NCBI GenBank assembly: GCA_022695795.1
Contig: MU404080.1
Location: 248,001-312,000, forward strand
Reading direction: 5' to 3'
Length of the DNA: 64,000 nucleotides
Origin: Biscogniauxia marginata
Lineage: Eukaryota > Ascomycota > Sordariomycetes > Xylariales > Xylariaceae
Part shown: positions 25,252 to 37,156 of the stretch, one piece after another
Position numbering within the stretch: position 1 is the first letter of the stretch
Layout of the letters: each line of letters begins with the position of its first letter
Program-made: the position numbers and the translations under genes
Notes under the pieces: model-generated
What the model saw: only the letters and a program-made list of their open reading frames with translations
Databases searched by the model: none
What the model was told of the DNA's origin: nothing

Positions 25252-26724
25252 GAGACGGGGCGATGATGAGTGGTGTGGTGTACTACTTGTGATTCTTATC
25301 ATTCATTATTCGTTCGGGGCTGTTGTGTATGTCAATTAACTTTTATTTATTAAATAATAGGATTATTCTATTTCGTTCTTGTGGTAGATCATCAAGTGAC
25401 AGCCAGACAGATGCTAGTTCTTACATGGGCTGCTTATGGTGATCCTTCTATCTTGGTAAGGTACATAACACCAAGCTGCATTGCTATGTAGTAGGCTTTT
25501 AAATGATTAATTGACTCCTTCACGTGCATTTTACATTCCTTACGTCGAGGTGTTTGGCTCGTTCTATTTTTGGCGGTGTCTTGTATTGTACAACATCATG
25601 CACCCCTGTCTGAACTAAGGTAGGACCCGGGGCTGCACGATCGGCTCCTCCCGCACCGTTGATCTTGGGAATCTGGGGAAACTCCCCTGAAGTGGAGCAA
25701 CCGTTAACGACATGTCACCAACTTATTGCATCTACATTAGGTAGTTGGTTCATACTACGGTAATCACCACCCTCCCCACGGTCCCAGATGAATTGGATCT
25801 GTCGAAAAGAAGGAGAGACGAGGGGAAACGCCACTACGTCATTGACAAAAAATATAGTGGGCCACGAACACGGCAGCGGAGCTTTACGCCCGGGGCACCT
25901 ACATGGAAACCTATCGGAGAAAGGTACTTTGGTACCTAGGTACTAGAGGCTGATTATAGTTTTATATCTAGTCGGGTACGACTTGGGGGATCTTTTTCGA
26001 GAGTCTCTTGAAGACTAAATCTTTATTTTAAAATCACTCCCCTCTTCCCCCCTCTTCCCCCCTCCGACTAATACATTTTCATCCACTCCTCAAGATCTTC
26101 CCCTATTCCATATTCCAGAGAAACTTGTGGCCATCATACGTCTCTGTTATATTTTTTGCTAACTTGCAGTCGACAGATTTCTTCCTTCGAAATATCGGCC
26201 CTTCCTCGCCTGCTCCGACCATCATCTACGTCGAGCCGCCGGCCGTACAACATCGTCGCCCCCTTTCGATCTCGTCGAGCCCTGAACTGAAAGGGGAGTG
26301 ATGGAGAGAGAAAGCTATCTCCGTCGGCTCCACTTACTAGTTGTCGAGACGCCGCTCGTACACGCCATACCCACTCGAGGCCATTCAGTATCGATCTTTT
26401 CCCAAACTCTAAACACCAAGAAGAATCCACACACCCATCCGTCCAAACCCCGTTGAACGCCACCTCGAGAGAGCAGACTCCACTCACTAGCTTGCACCAG
26501 GCTAAACCTTCTTTCTCCAAAGGTATATAAGAGATCCCCAGTTCCCAGTTCCCAGTTCCCTCTCTTCTCTCTCTTCTCTCTCTTCTTCCCCAAGTTTTTC
26601 GGACACGCACCACAACGCACCACAACGCACACAGGCTGAGTTTACACACTGCTATCACCATTTCCATTACCATTCCAATCCCAATTTTTTCTTCCGTTCT
26701 TCTTCTTGAACAAAATCGCTAACC
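25252..26724. other. intergenic with C/T-rich leader
   Basis: This is the 3' flank of the PLD-like gene and then the promoter of the small gene that starts at 26725. From about 26040 the plus strand becomes strongly pyrimidine-rich. A triple CCCAGTT repeat (26536-26560) and a CTCTTCTCT repeat (26562-26584) lie close to the expected transcription start. Confidence 0.5.
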
Positions 26725-27442
26725 ATGGCATCCAACCTGCCTCGTCCTAGCCCCATCCCTACCGGTATCGGTTCGGACAACTAGCACCTGCTCCGCAAGC
26801 CAAAGAAGGGACTCAGGGACCGTCGTGAGTAGCCTCATCGCCATCCACGCCCTTCTCCTCCTCCTCCTCCCACACACACACACACACTTCATTCTTCTCT
26901 CCATCCTTCTCCATGTCCTCTCCTCTCTCCACCTCTCTCTCTTTCCTCGCCTGCCTCTCCCTCTTCCTCTTCATCCTCCTCCCCTCCCCTCTCTTCTTCC
27001 CATGACCATTCGCTGGAGATGGCCACTGACTCACTCCCCTTCCCTCCAGTCCAGGAGCTAAGGAAGGAGGTGGTGTTTCGGATCCGTCGCCATACGGATC
27101 ACACGGAGTTCAAGGATGTAAGTTGATCGCCTTTCTTCTCCCGCTGCAGGGCAGCCACTGACCACCACCACCACCACCGGTTCAGTGGTTCGTCTCCAAG
27201 TTTGAGCGGAACAAACGCCGCTTAAGCAGACAATACAAGGCGTACCATACGGCCCGTATGGCAGAAGAGAAGAAGAAAGAGGCGGAGATGTGTAAGTTCA
27301 CCAGCCTTCCATCCTCCTCCCTCTGCCCTCCTCTTCGAGTCATTGTTTACTGACCGCTGCTCCTCCACCAGTGGCGCGGAGAAGACCCGCGAGACCACCG
27401 GTGACGTCCGCTCGTTCCATGACCTTGATCTCAGAAGAGTAA
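26725..27442 (+). pseudogene. small four-exon gene with in-frame TAG at codon 20
   Basis: Exons 26725-26824, 27050-27117, 27186-27291 and 27372-27442 join in consistent phases (1, 0, 1) through strong donors (gtgagt, gtaagt, gtaagt) and cag acceptors. They give 114 codons plus a final TAA. The ATG sits in a good context (AACCATGG) after a pyrimidine-rich leader. The predicted product is small and basic, with a charged helical middle (ELRKEVVFRIRRH, FERNKRRLSRQYKAYH) and a Lys/Glu cluster; I do not recognise the family. Codon 20 (26782-26784) is TAG, one transition from CAG (Gln), and no intron of normal size can remove it. The gene may therefore be freshly inactivated, polymorphic, read through, or started elsewhere. 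The exon pattern is persuasive; expression and product are unproven. Confidence 0.5.
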
Positions 27443-28285
27443 CCGCCCATTGCCCAACACACATTTCCCAGTTCTTGCCCACTGCCCATTCCCATTTGCT
27501 CGCCATTCACCCACTGCCCATTTTGCTTTTCACCCATTGCCCAGCTGGGCCCCAAAGAAGAAAACAGAAAACAATCCCAAAAAAATGATCCCCCTTTCCC
27601 GATCGATCACCATCGATCCTCATCGACCCCCATTGCTCACTTGCCCATCGCCCATTTGTCACCCATTGCTTTATTGTATCCCATCTGCCCCATTGACTTG
27701 TTTCCCATTGACACCCATTGATTTTTCCCCATCGACTGTCCCCCCTCACTCATCGGTTGCTCTCTCCGCTGCCAACATTCTGCCAATTTCCGGATACTCA
27801 CCCCTTCTTCCCCTCTCATCGTCGCTCATTGTTGATCCATTTCCATGTTGACATTTCCCACTGCCCTCGTCTCTCGTTGATTCTGCCATGACACCTTTCC
27901 CATTTGCCATTTCCCTCGCTTGGTTCTACTTCATCCCTTCGTTGTCTTGTCGCTCACTACCCCCTTTCTAACCACTCATTTGCCCCCACGCCATTTGCCA
28001 GATCAATCCTGATCACTAGCTGCTTGCCATGTTTACCATTCTGATATTTCCCACCCCCTTCCTCTCGTTTCTCGTTTCTCATCCACTCTTTTCTCTGTTT
28101 GCTCTTGTTTCCCCTTCACTCTTTTCCTTGCTGACGCATGGCCCTTCGTTCTTGTACCCCTTCCACTCGTTTCCTATCAGCTTTTTGCCATATATGCCCA
28201 TTCCAACCCAGCGATTTGTCTTTCCAGTCCTTCATTCACCCAGCCATTTGGCCAGAGCGCTTGCCTTTTCCCACTCCATCTTTTT
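27443..28285 (+). repeat. G-poor C/T-rich tract with CCCATT-type repeats
   Basis: About 840 bases with very few G on the plus strand. They contain many degenerate copies of CCCATTGCCC / TTGCCCATT, densest at 27447-27545 and 27630-27735, where spacing is irregular. The tract directly follows the last exon of the small gene, so it could be its 3' untranslated region. The complementary strand is G-rich with many GGG runs. No open frame with coding character was found. Confidence 0.65.
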
Positions 28286-28383
28286 TCACCCAAAGAAGAA
28301 AAAAAAAAATAAAAAAAAATAAAATAAAAGAACAAGAGAAGTAAGAAAAAAATTGAAAAGAAAAAAACCGAGAAAAAAAAATC
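28286..28383 (+). repeat. A-rich low-complexity tract
   Basis: A run of A with interspersed T and G, containing blocks such as A9-T-A9-T, lies at the end of the C/T-rich tract. It may be part of a transcript end or a decayed retroposed poly-A tail; nothing coding is present. Confidence 0.6.
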
Positions 28384-28749
28384 TGATTTTTCCTAGCGGG
28401 TGATACGTGGAGGATTGGGCTTGACATTTACAGTACATATATGATTGGCTATCTACAGGGTGGTGAAATCGGACTCTGCTACCTCCTCGCGGTACCACCT
28501 GGGCAACGCAATGAGCGGCCAAGGCAGAGACGTATCGTGATAGTAAGATAGGTGGATAGTTATATAGACCTAAAAATTCTACATTGTTCTTGATGCCACG
28601 TCTACATCTTTCCTCATTGAGATACAATGTAATCAACCTTGAAATATATTGACTGTGATGAAATAATGATATGCTAGTAGACTGTAACGCCGTGAATGGA
28701 TTGTTTTTTCTTTTTTTATCCTTCCCAAACTACCTCCCTTCATGGCCAC

Positions 28750-30490
28750 ACGCCATCCCCCGCCGCTCCGGTAACGCCAGTGAATCGGTTGACCCAGGCG
28801 AAGACCTGGTGATGCCACTCGATCAAGTTCTCTAGGCCTCATCGGCAAATTCCAGATAGCGGGCGGGGACGCCACGGGCACGCAGGGCATGGAAGGCGAC
28901 GATTCCATCAGCGATGGGGACCGTCCTGTCTCTATCATCTTATACGACGAGCATTGGGGTCCGCCAGCCGTCACGAAGAAGATCCGGGCGGCGAGGGCTG
29001 TAGCGCTCGGTGCCGTTATTGTCTCGCGGGAAGGGCGAGGGGGGAAGGAGGGAGGAGGAAGTTAATAGTATCGCGGAGGGGGAGGGAGAAGATGCTTGAG
29101 TGGCTAAGTGGGTGACTAAGGCTTTGAACTAGATTGGGGAAAAGGGGGGGGGAGGAGGAGGGGGTGTAATTTTGGAGAGTAATTTTAAAGGAGAGGGTTC
29201 GGACTCGCACGTCTTCCTAAAGGGTTGCCCTGGATCCAGTTAGTTGGCCATGTATCCGCCGAAATTCGGCCCTGTCATGATGGCGTTATCCACTTCGACT
29301 TCGGGCGCGTCTTTGGAATACAGATAATGAAATCGCCCCAGTGTGAATTTTCGCGGTTGGCCCTGCAAACTGAGAGAAGTCTCGCGAAGAATTTACTGTT
29401 GATAAACTCTATGCCGTATCCCGTGCTGCCCGTGATGGTAGGACCCATCCACTGCGGCACACGGCAAGGGCCAGATTGTATTCATTCTGGGGATGCAACG
29501 GTGCGCAGCCAGCCGTCAGAAAGGATCCGGTTTGGTATCCTAGCCGTCTATCCATGCGCCGAAGCCGATGGGGCCGCCGTGTACGAGCAATGCTAGTGGA
29601 CTGGATACCTCTTGGACTCGTCGAGATCGCGCGGCTTCACCATCCAGGCGTGCAAGCGGTAATCTCCTACGCGGCGATGTAGAGAGAGGGAAGGAAGTGG
29701 CTATTGGCAGAGAATGTGAAACTGCTCGGGGAAAGCGGCCACGGCTTGCCTGTCACCATGTTGAAGACGGACGTTCACTGCGGGCTCTCCCAGCGCCTCC
29801 CGGTGCTTGAGATAAAATTTTCTTCCTCTCCGGGTATGCCGTCGGACTGCGCAGGAAAGAAAATCATGGGATCCCTCGAGGCTGAACCGGGGATGTGAGC
29901 GGATGCTGCGTTGGATATAAGAGATATCGTCGCCGCCATTTGCGAGCGACGGCTCGCGGTTGCTCGATGATTTGCTCGGCGGTGGGTACGATCCCTTGCT
30001 GGCATAAGAAGTCATACTCGACGCACGTATGCCTGTGCTCGTCCATATTCTGAGGACCCTCCAAGTCAGTCCCCTCGAGTGCATTATGCACAGGCCCAAG
30101 TCATCTTCCAGTCACACGCCTTGTTTTAGATAAGCTCGAGTGGTACCAGACGGAGTATCTCTAAGAACCTTTTATAAGTACCGGCACACTACGTCACGCA
30201 AAAATGTCTAGTCGGGATTCAGGATAATTCTCTCTGTCTGATTGGAAGTATTATTGAGAATCTACCATCCGCACCCGGTAGTCATCATATATCTGCCTAG
30301 TATGAGGGGGCTTCTTGTTGGATCCGGTATCGAAGAGCGTGCCGGCTGTGTTTGCAAGCCTAACTGCTGTAAAAGGCGATCGAGCTGTGATCGGGGTGTT
30401 GGAACCGTCCCCGAGCCATGGTGTTTGCTGTTCGAATAATGCATTCACAATTGTTTGATACGGGAGATGTGACGTACGCACCTCCATTCT
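28750..30490 (-). pseudogene. decayed dipeptidyl-peptidase 5 (S9 prolyl oligopeptidase)
   Basis: Reading 3'-ward on the minus strand, fragments of a secreted S9C peptidase appear in the right order but in shifting frames. They are an IYDDYRVR segment near 30275; SHPRFSLEG near 29910; RLHAWMVKPRDLDESKRYPV near 29640; LALLVHGGP near 29600; TITGSTGYGIEF near 29425; AIMTGPNFGGYMAN near 29270; DGWRTPMLVV near 28965; and ENLIEWHHQVFAWVNRFTG near 28795. The nucleophile motif G-x-S-x-G-G reads GPNFGG, so the catalytic Ser is Asn. The DENHWV block carrying the catalytic His is missing between FADE and ENLIEW. At least three in-frame stops and several frameshifts separate the fragments. Intact relatives are about 700 residues. 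The gene is dead. Confidence 0.82.
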
Positions 30491-31116
30491 GTGCAACGTA
30501 TGTTTATGATGATATCGGTTATAAAAGGCTTAACTAATCCACCCCACCATATGCGATTAATATCCGGTAGCTACGGAATACCTAACTTAACCTAAATCTC
30601 TCTCCGACCTCGGAATCTCTTTGGAAGCGCTCCTTTCGTAATGGACGACAAACGGGCAGCTCCGGTAGCTGAACGAATACACTATATCCAACTTGCCATA
30701 TCCCTACATACTTACACCGCCTAGTTACTCTATGGCTCCATACTCTCATTGTTACCCGTCAGTAATTATCTACGAGAAATTTTCCTGAAAGAAGCTGTAG
30801 ATGAGCTTAAGTTGCCACGAGTTAGCCCTGTCATAATAGAAGAAGCAAAACAATCCTGCCCGCCCCGATGCATCTTGAAGTGTATTCATTTCTCCCTCTG
30901 TCTTTATAATTCCCTCCTTTTTCTCACCTTGTTAAAAAAAAAAAGCTTGCCAATATCGTACACTCTAAGCTGTCTGTTCGAACGCCGCAGGGCGACGTGA
31001 AGTCGCGACGAAGGACTATCACGGTGGTATTGAAACTGAGTTGCACCTACGTCAGACCTCTCCGTCGTGCTCCACTAGACGACCGCCCCCTGTCCCGACT
31101 ACGGAAGCCATCGAGA
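30491..31116. other. intergenic, no gene seen
   Basis: Upstream region of the mitochondrial-type membrane protein gene. It includes an A12 run near 30942 and C/T-rich sequence. No other feature is supported. Confidence 0.5.
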
Positions 31117-32041
31117 ATGCCTACCCCGAAACTCGAGTACCAGCAGCAGTACCGGCCCCGGAACACAAAGAACTTGGGTCTACGGCTAGGGGCCGACTTC
31201 ACGAGCGCCGCGTGCGCCGCGTCGATGGTCGCGCCCATCGTATCCATCATTGACAGGTACGAAAAGCCGGACCCCCCAGGCCATCGTATTCCCATTGCTT
31301 AACACACGAAACAGGTCGATAATGGAAAACGCCTCGGGCCGCACGACCCTAGCCGCCAGTCTCAAGGCCTCCCTCCGCACGCTCCTGACCCGCCCCCACG
31401 CGCTGCTCTTCTCGAAGCCGGCCGCCCTCATCTTTATGGTGTACGGGGGCACGTATCTGACGGCGAACACCCTAGACACGGCGACGTCGACGGCGCTGGG
31501 CCGGCCCGCCACCCACGTCACGTCGGGGACGAACAAGTTCGTCGCGTCGTCGGCGGCCAACGTCGGGCTGTGCGTGTACAAGGACCAGGTGTACGTGCGG
31601 CTGTTCGGCCCTCCGGGCGGCGGCCCGCGGCCCGTGCCGCTGCCGAGCTATGCCCTCTTCACCCTGCGCGACTGCCTGACCATCTTCTGCTCCTTCAACG
31701 TCCCGCAGCTGCTGGGCCCGTGGCTGTCGGAGCGCATGGGCCGCGAGATCCGCCGCCACGTCGACGGCGCCACCGTCGCCCAGTTTGTCGCCCCCGCCGC
31801 CGTCCAGCTGCTCTCGACTCCCGTGCACCTGCTCGGCCTCGACCTGTACAACCGCCCCTCGGCCGCCGCCACCGCTGCGGCGCGGGGGTTCTCCCCCTCG
31901 TGGCGCGACCGCTGGTCCCAGGTCCGCAAGAACTGGCTCGTCAGCTCGGTCGCGAGAGTGTGCCGCATCCTGCCCGCTTTCGGGGTCGGCGGCACGGTGA
32001 ACACGAAGGTACGGCGGAACCTGATGGAGAGGCTCGTCTAG
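31117..32041 (+). CDS. conserved fungal mitochondrial membrane-type protein
   Basis: Exons 31117-31256 and 31315-32041 join across a 58-bp intron (gtacga..cag) whose phase restores VSIIDRSIMENASG, giving 288 residues. The protein is basic and has several moderately hydrophobic helices with small residues (AACAASMVAPIVSI, LIFMVYGGTYLTANTL, FTLRDCLTIFCSFNVP). A serine/threonine-rich middle segment (HVTSGTNKFVASSAANVGLCVYKDQ) and a PxP-containing loop follow. The layout resembles mitochondrial-carrier-related 'sequence orphan' proteins conserved in filamentous fungi; a link to the yeast YIL077C/RCI37 group is possible but is recalled, not tested. No canonical carrier repeats (PX[DE]XX[KR]) are visible, so transport should not be assumed. 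The start is the first in-frame ATG after upstream sequence without one. Confidence 0.7.
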
Positions 32042-32607
32042 TAGCAACGGTATATATGTGGAAACTATCTTGGAAACGCCTCGAACGTGGAACAGTGCGA
32101 AGGATTTGTAACGATTGTACTTACTGGGGAGGGAAAAAAAATTTGGGGGGGGGGGGGTTGATCTTAGTGATACTATGATTTTCCTTAATGGTTTTGAAAG
32201 AGAACCCAAAAAAAAATTGGAGAGGAAGGCATTTAAATACGGCGATGGCGTTAGATGGACGGTTCACACGGCGCTACGATTCTGAATTACTGGGGTTTTG
32301 ATGGTAAAACAGGCAAGGCGGGATGGGAATTATTCGAGGGATACTGGAAACGGGGAGCTTAGACTATAGACCTGTCTCGAGACATGGGAAATTTACGATC
32401 AAGCCTGGGAGCCTTTTTTTTTTTTCTCTCATGCGGCTTTTGACGTAATCTAGGTAGGTAGGGGCTTTGGATTTTCATGACCATTAACGGCGTGCATATA
32501 CACTACATATAGTACGGCGCGGCGAGTATAGCAGAAATGATATCTTTATTGTATATCCATATATCCTAACAGAGGTAGTTCATCTGATCGTGTGTGTGCG
32601 TGTTAAC
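32042..32607. other. intergenic between convergent genes
   Basis: Short 3'-to-3' interval containing A- and G-homopolymers (32117-32158) and a T11 run near 32415. No gene was recognised. Confidence 0.5.
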
Positions 32608-34722
32608 TCAGATTAAGCCAGAGTTCTGCAGAGCCTCGATGATCCTGTCGGCCTCCGTGACTTGCCGGGGCCGACGCCGGTATTCCCCCGTGTCTATGTA
32701 GTTCTCCCAGAACTTCAACCCTTCCAGGCCTTCCTCCCGGCAGAGCACGCCCCTCTCCTCCGCCATCTCGAGCTCTTCCTCCGCGACGCCGATGCTCCAC
32801 CCGAACCGCTCGGCTACGTCCTGGGCGGTGACGCCGCGGCCGAACTCCTGCCAGTCCCAGGGGACCTCTCTGTCCGGGGGGATGTCGTGCAGATCCCGGA
32901 GCCACGCCAGGAGCGCCTTGATGGTGGTCTCGTCGGTGCGGTCGCGACTCTGGACTACCAGCACGCCGCTCTTGAACTTTCGCAGTCGGACCGGCAGCTT
33001 CAGCTTCTCCCACATACGAGCGGCCTTCTCGAAATCGTTTGGGCTGACGAGCTCGACGCCTCCTCGGGCTCGGTTGAACATGGCCCAGAGGTCCACTAAG
33101 CTTATGATGCCGCCGGCTTTCCTGAGCACTCCGCGGGCATCATCTGTCAGGAACTCGGCCAGGTTTCTAGACAGTTCAGACAGGTATAGGGATTCGGACC
33201 CCGAACTACTGCCGCCTCCCACGATATCTTTGGTGGTGACCAAGCCTAGCTGACTTGCGGACTCGGCAAGCAAGGCATTGGCTTCGGATGTCGCGCTGTC
33301 TGCGCCGCCGTTGACTTGCCGGGCAAACGACTCCGCGAGGGCCACAACCTCCTTGGCAGAGGCCATCAAGGCCTCGAGGTCTTCGAATGAGCTGCCGATC
33401 ACTAGTTCGTTGTTTTTGCGCCGATCCAAGCCCATCTGTTCCAGTCCGGCAATGCCGGCCGTTTTCTTTCGCCCGGAACCCGATCCAGATCTCGACAAGG
33501 CGTCGGGTCGAAGAGCATCCTCGCCAGCCCTGCCACTCTTAGGAACAGGGGGTGCGGCTTGCAACAGCCATTTCCGCTGCGTCATGGAGCCCTTGAGCCG
33601 CTCGTAGAATATTTTCTCCCCTCCATTCCGGAAGGATATCTTGACGCTATCGGGATTCTCTAAGCCGGCGACGTTGCCAAAGTTGAGCGTCGGTCCCGGC
33701 GAGTCAGTTCTCGGCTGTTCCTGGGCCACGGAAGCAGGGATATCGTGGGATATGAGCGGCGCGCCGCATATCTCGCAGGACAGGAGGGAAGGATGATTCA
33801 GAAATGTGCAGCGTGGGCATTGAAAGCCGTCGGCATCACCCGAAGCACTCCCATTCACCCCTAGCGAGAGGCCTGTTTGATCATTCCTGTAGCCACTCGC
33901 CCCGTCGGGACCTACGCCTGAAGTAGGTGCTCCAGAGCCTGTTGGGAGAAGCGATTGCGACGATAATCCCGACGAGGCCACCTGCCTACTAGTGACATTG
34001 GATATAGCAGCCTTTAGGATGTAAGTCAGTGCCGGCTTGATGCCGCACGCCAGGCAGGGCGGCAGCGGCGTGTGTGCGTTGGCGGTCGTCGGGTCGAAAT
34101 TCGACGGGACGGGATTCGGGAAGCTGCAGATCGTACAGACCCATGTCGCCGCCGCGCTTGACTGCGACGAAGACACGGACGGGGAGCGGAATGCGGAATC
34201 AGGGGCGGGCGAGGGCGACGCACCCCCATTTCGCGAAGGGCTTGCGGATGCTACCGCCGCTCTCGTTTGAAGCGACGCTCGCTTGGCAGGCTTGGGGATC
34301 AGAGTAACTTTCGCGGAAGATTTCAGGAATCCAGCCTAGAGAAGGAGGAGACTCTTAGCACAACGAGAACAATTTCAGCCTCCGGTTGTGACCGTATATA
34401 GGCACGCACGTAGAACTCATATCTCTCGACATCTTTTAGGTCCAGAGCAACAGAGTGCTTCCTGGGCTCCTGCTTGTCCACGTAACATATCCGGTGAGAT
34501 GTCAAGTAGACTTGGCCGTTCTGCTGGTTCGGGAGCTTATATTTCCTGCGAAGGATTTGTCAACGACCGGCAATTCCCACGGGGACACCCAGTAGTCAGT
34601 CTATGGGACGATGGAACTCACCCCTCATAGAGCCCCACGTTGTCCTGGACAAAGAGTAGCACTTCGTCTGGAAGATACGACGGCCTGAGGGCAGTGGTGA
34701 GGTCGATTTGTTTTAGAAACAT
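32608..34722 (-). CDS. VPS36: ESCRT-II subunit VPS36
   Basis: Three exons (34722-34622, 34545-34410, 34335-32608) have matching phases and encode 654 residues. The N-terminal part (MFLKQIDLTTALRPSYLPDE, then DNVGLYEGKYKLP, HRICYVD) forms the start of the GLUE domain, which binds PtdIns3P. The GLUE domain is interrupted by two NZF-type zinc fingers: Cys146/149/173/176 (WVCTIC..CLAC) and Cys252/255/266/269 (FQCPRC..CEIC). The second half carries the paired winged-helix region of the ESCRT-II VPS36 subunit (EDLEALMASAKEVVALAESFA, EFLTDDARGVLRKAGG, RDRTDETTIKALLAWL). The role is sorting of ubiquitinated membrane proteins into multivesicular bodies. Two NZF insertions in GLUE is the fungal arrangement. 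The gene is divergently transcribed from the THP3-like gene over a 762-bp shared promoter interval. Confidence 0.95.
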
Positions 34723-35484
34723 TCGTCATGTCGGTCAATTCGGATAGGAGGGGTTATACCCTTTTTAAAGTACGCCGACTAGAACTAGATCCCCAGCCCG
34801 ATATATACCTAACAATATATTCAGAGAAAAGCTTGGAGACTTCTACTGATTGACGACGTAACGCTCGGCGACGGGCATTTCTAGGTTCGGGGATTGCAGG
34901 GATCTCTCCTATCTTGATCCACCTATTTACAAATGTAGTTAGCGTCTGCCAATGCCTACCTTACACCGTGCTTATATAATTCACTAGAAGGATTATCAAT
35001 AGTCCGAAACTCCGGATCAGCCTATCAGATGGCTCGGATCAGAGTTAAGTCGAGGCCCTTAGCGTGACGTGCACGCGTGCCCGTCACCAGACCCAAACCC
35101 AAACCCAAACTTTGCACTAGCCAACTGGCAATGGCTGCAGCCACCCATTAATTAAATCGGAAAACCCCCTCGGTGCCTTGGGCTCTTTTAACCTACACTA
35201 CCATTTTCCACTCTCCACTCTCACTTTCCCACACCCATCCTTCTTACATCTAGTAATACTTCTAGCGAGGAGCACATTCACCGACCCTTTGTCTCTTTTC
35301 CACCATACACCCCATTTCCGCAGCATCCGCCACTAAACCCATCTTTGTGATCTTTCATCGTCGAGTCCTCTCCGTGATAAAATCTCGGTGATCTATCAAG
35401 AACGTTGATCTCTTTTACTAACTTGCCTTTTTTTGTCCATCGCCGCTCCACGCGAGAGAATCGTTGCTCATCCAGATCGGCAGA
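34723..35484. promoter_or_regulatory. shared divergent promoter, VPS36 / THP3-like
   Basis: The 762 bases between two divergent start codons include a CCCAAA triple repeat (35093-35111). On the THP3 side there is a strongly C/T-rich leader from about 35200. No specific binding site can be named. Confidence 0.55.
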
Positions 35485-37156
35485 ATGTCATCTCCCTGGG
35501 CAGTACCGCAGCCCGGCATCCAGCCAACGGCCCCCTACACCTACTCTCAAACAATTAGTATGTGTTCCTCCCGTCATTTGTCGCTGTTTTATTTGAAGCT
35601 AACCTTGCCACTCCGCAGGTACCGCCTACACCCCCGTCCCGATCCGTCGGGGCTTCAGTCAAGCCTACCAACCTCAACCACAGTATTCTTATACAGCCCC
35701 TGCTAATCCGCCCCAACCGGCACCTGCAATGGCCCCTCCAGCCGAACAGCAACAGCAGAAGTTCGACTGGCCCGACTCGGTCCGCAACTACGTCCAACGG
35801 ACCTTCCAGAAGTCCAACCTCGATTCAAGTATATCCCGCCAGGAGATGGAAGCCAAACTAAAGGAGACTATTAGATCTTCCCAGGAAGCCGGGAATATGT
35901 ACACCCTCAACTGGGACGAAATGCCTCTACCGCAGCAGATGATCAGAGATGAACGCCAACGGGCCCTGATGGCATCAATGGCGACGCTCAACACCAGTGC
36001 CGGACCGGAGCAATCACCTACCGCGCTCTCCAGCTCGAAGAAGAGGAAATCGTCGGATTTTAGCGAGTCCGAACCGACTAACGGTTCAACAGTGCCGTGG
36101 CGTAGTAACAATTCCAAGGCGCTCCCCCTCGGTGACCGTATTTCCAAGCCGGTAAATGACACGCGCTCCCTGATGGATACCACCCTATCGGCCAAAAGTA
36201 AGTTTCAGAAGCACGCCGAGAAGCGCCAGCGCCGTAATGACGGCTATCGGTCGTCCTACCGATCCCCAAGCCCACAGCCCACCTCAGGACCCATCGTCGG
36301 TTGTAATCAGGACCTTGAGAAGAATTACCTACGCTTGACTGCTCCTCCCAGACCGGAGGCCGTCCGGCCTGAGCCGGTTCTGCACCGGACCTTGGACCTA
36401 CTAAAGAAGAAATGGCGAAAGGATGGAAATTATGTTTACATTTGCGACCAGTTCAAGTCTCTTCGCCAGGATCTGACAGTCCAGCATATTAGAAATGAGT
36501 TTACCGTCTCCGTCTACGAGATCCACGCCCGCATTGCACTGGAGAAGGGGGATCTTGGTGAGTATAACCAGTGCCAGACTCAGCTCCGTGCTCTCTACAA
36601 AGCCGGTATCAAGGGCAACTCGACCGAGTTCAAGGCCTATCGTATCTTGTATTTCATTCATACCGCGAACCGGACGGCGTTGAACGACGCCATTGCAGAT
36701 CTAACAACAGCAGAGAAGGAAGAGCGAGCGGTTCAGCATGCCTTGAACGTCCGGTCGGCTTTGGCTCTGGAGAACTATCACAAGTTCTTCCAGTATTACC
36801 TTGATGTCCCGAACATGGGCGCATATTTAATGGATATGTTTGTCAAGCGTGAACGACTTGCTGCACTTGCAAAAATGTGCAAAGCGTAAGTTTTCTTTCC
36901 TTGACACCTCCTGTTTAGAAAACATGCTGATTAATGCCTCCGCAGATTTAAACCAGAATTGAAATTGCGTTACATCACTGAAGAATTGGCGTTCGAATCT
37001 GACGCCGAAGCCGCGCAGTTCATCATCGACTATGACCAAAACCTGCTTGAGGAACGTGAAGACTGCATTGTCTTCTTAACCGGAAAGGCAGGACGCCGCT
37101 TCGAAGAAGCTAAGTCCGAGGCTTTCAGAAGGGTTGACCTCAAAGGCCAGATCTGA
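35485..37156 (+). CDS. SAC3/GANP-family PCI protein, THP3-like
   Basis: Exons 35485-35557, 35619-36885 and 36946-37156 join across 61- and 60-bp introns in consistent phase, giving 516 residues. The first 100 residues are rich in Pro, Gln and Tyr. A FDWPDSVRNYVQRTF segment is followed by a disordered Ser/Lys-rich linker. Then comes the SAC3/GANP core (KKKWRKDGNYVYICDQFKSL, VYEIHARIALEKGDLGEYNQCQTQLRALYK), ending in a PCI-like winged-helix (LRYITEELAFESDAEAAQFI). The closest recognisable relatives are yeast Thp3 and animal LENG8, which act with Csn12 in transcription-coupled mRNA processing. SAC3 itself is much longer, so the THP3 group is preferred. Confidence 0.88.

Noticed and set aside
35093..35111. 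CCCAAA triplets resembling a telomere-type repeat
   Set aside because: There are only three copies and the unit differs from the fungal telomere repeat CCCTAA. It is likely chance in a promoter.
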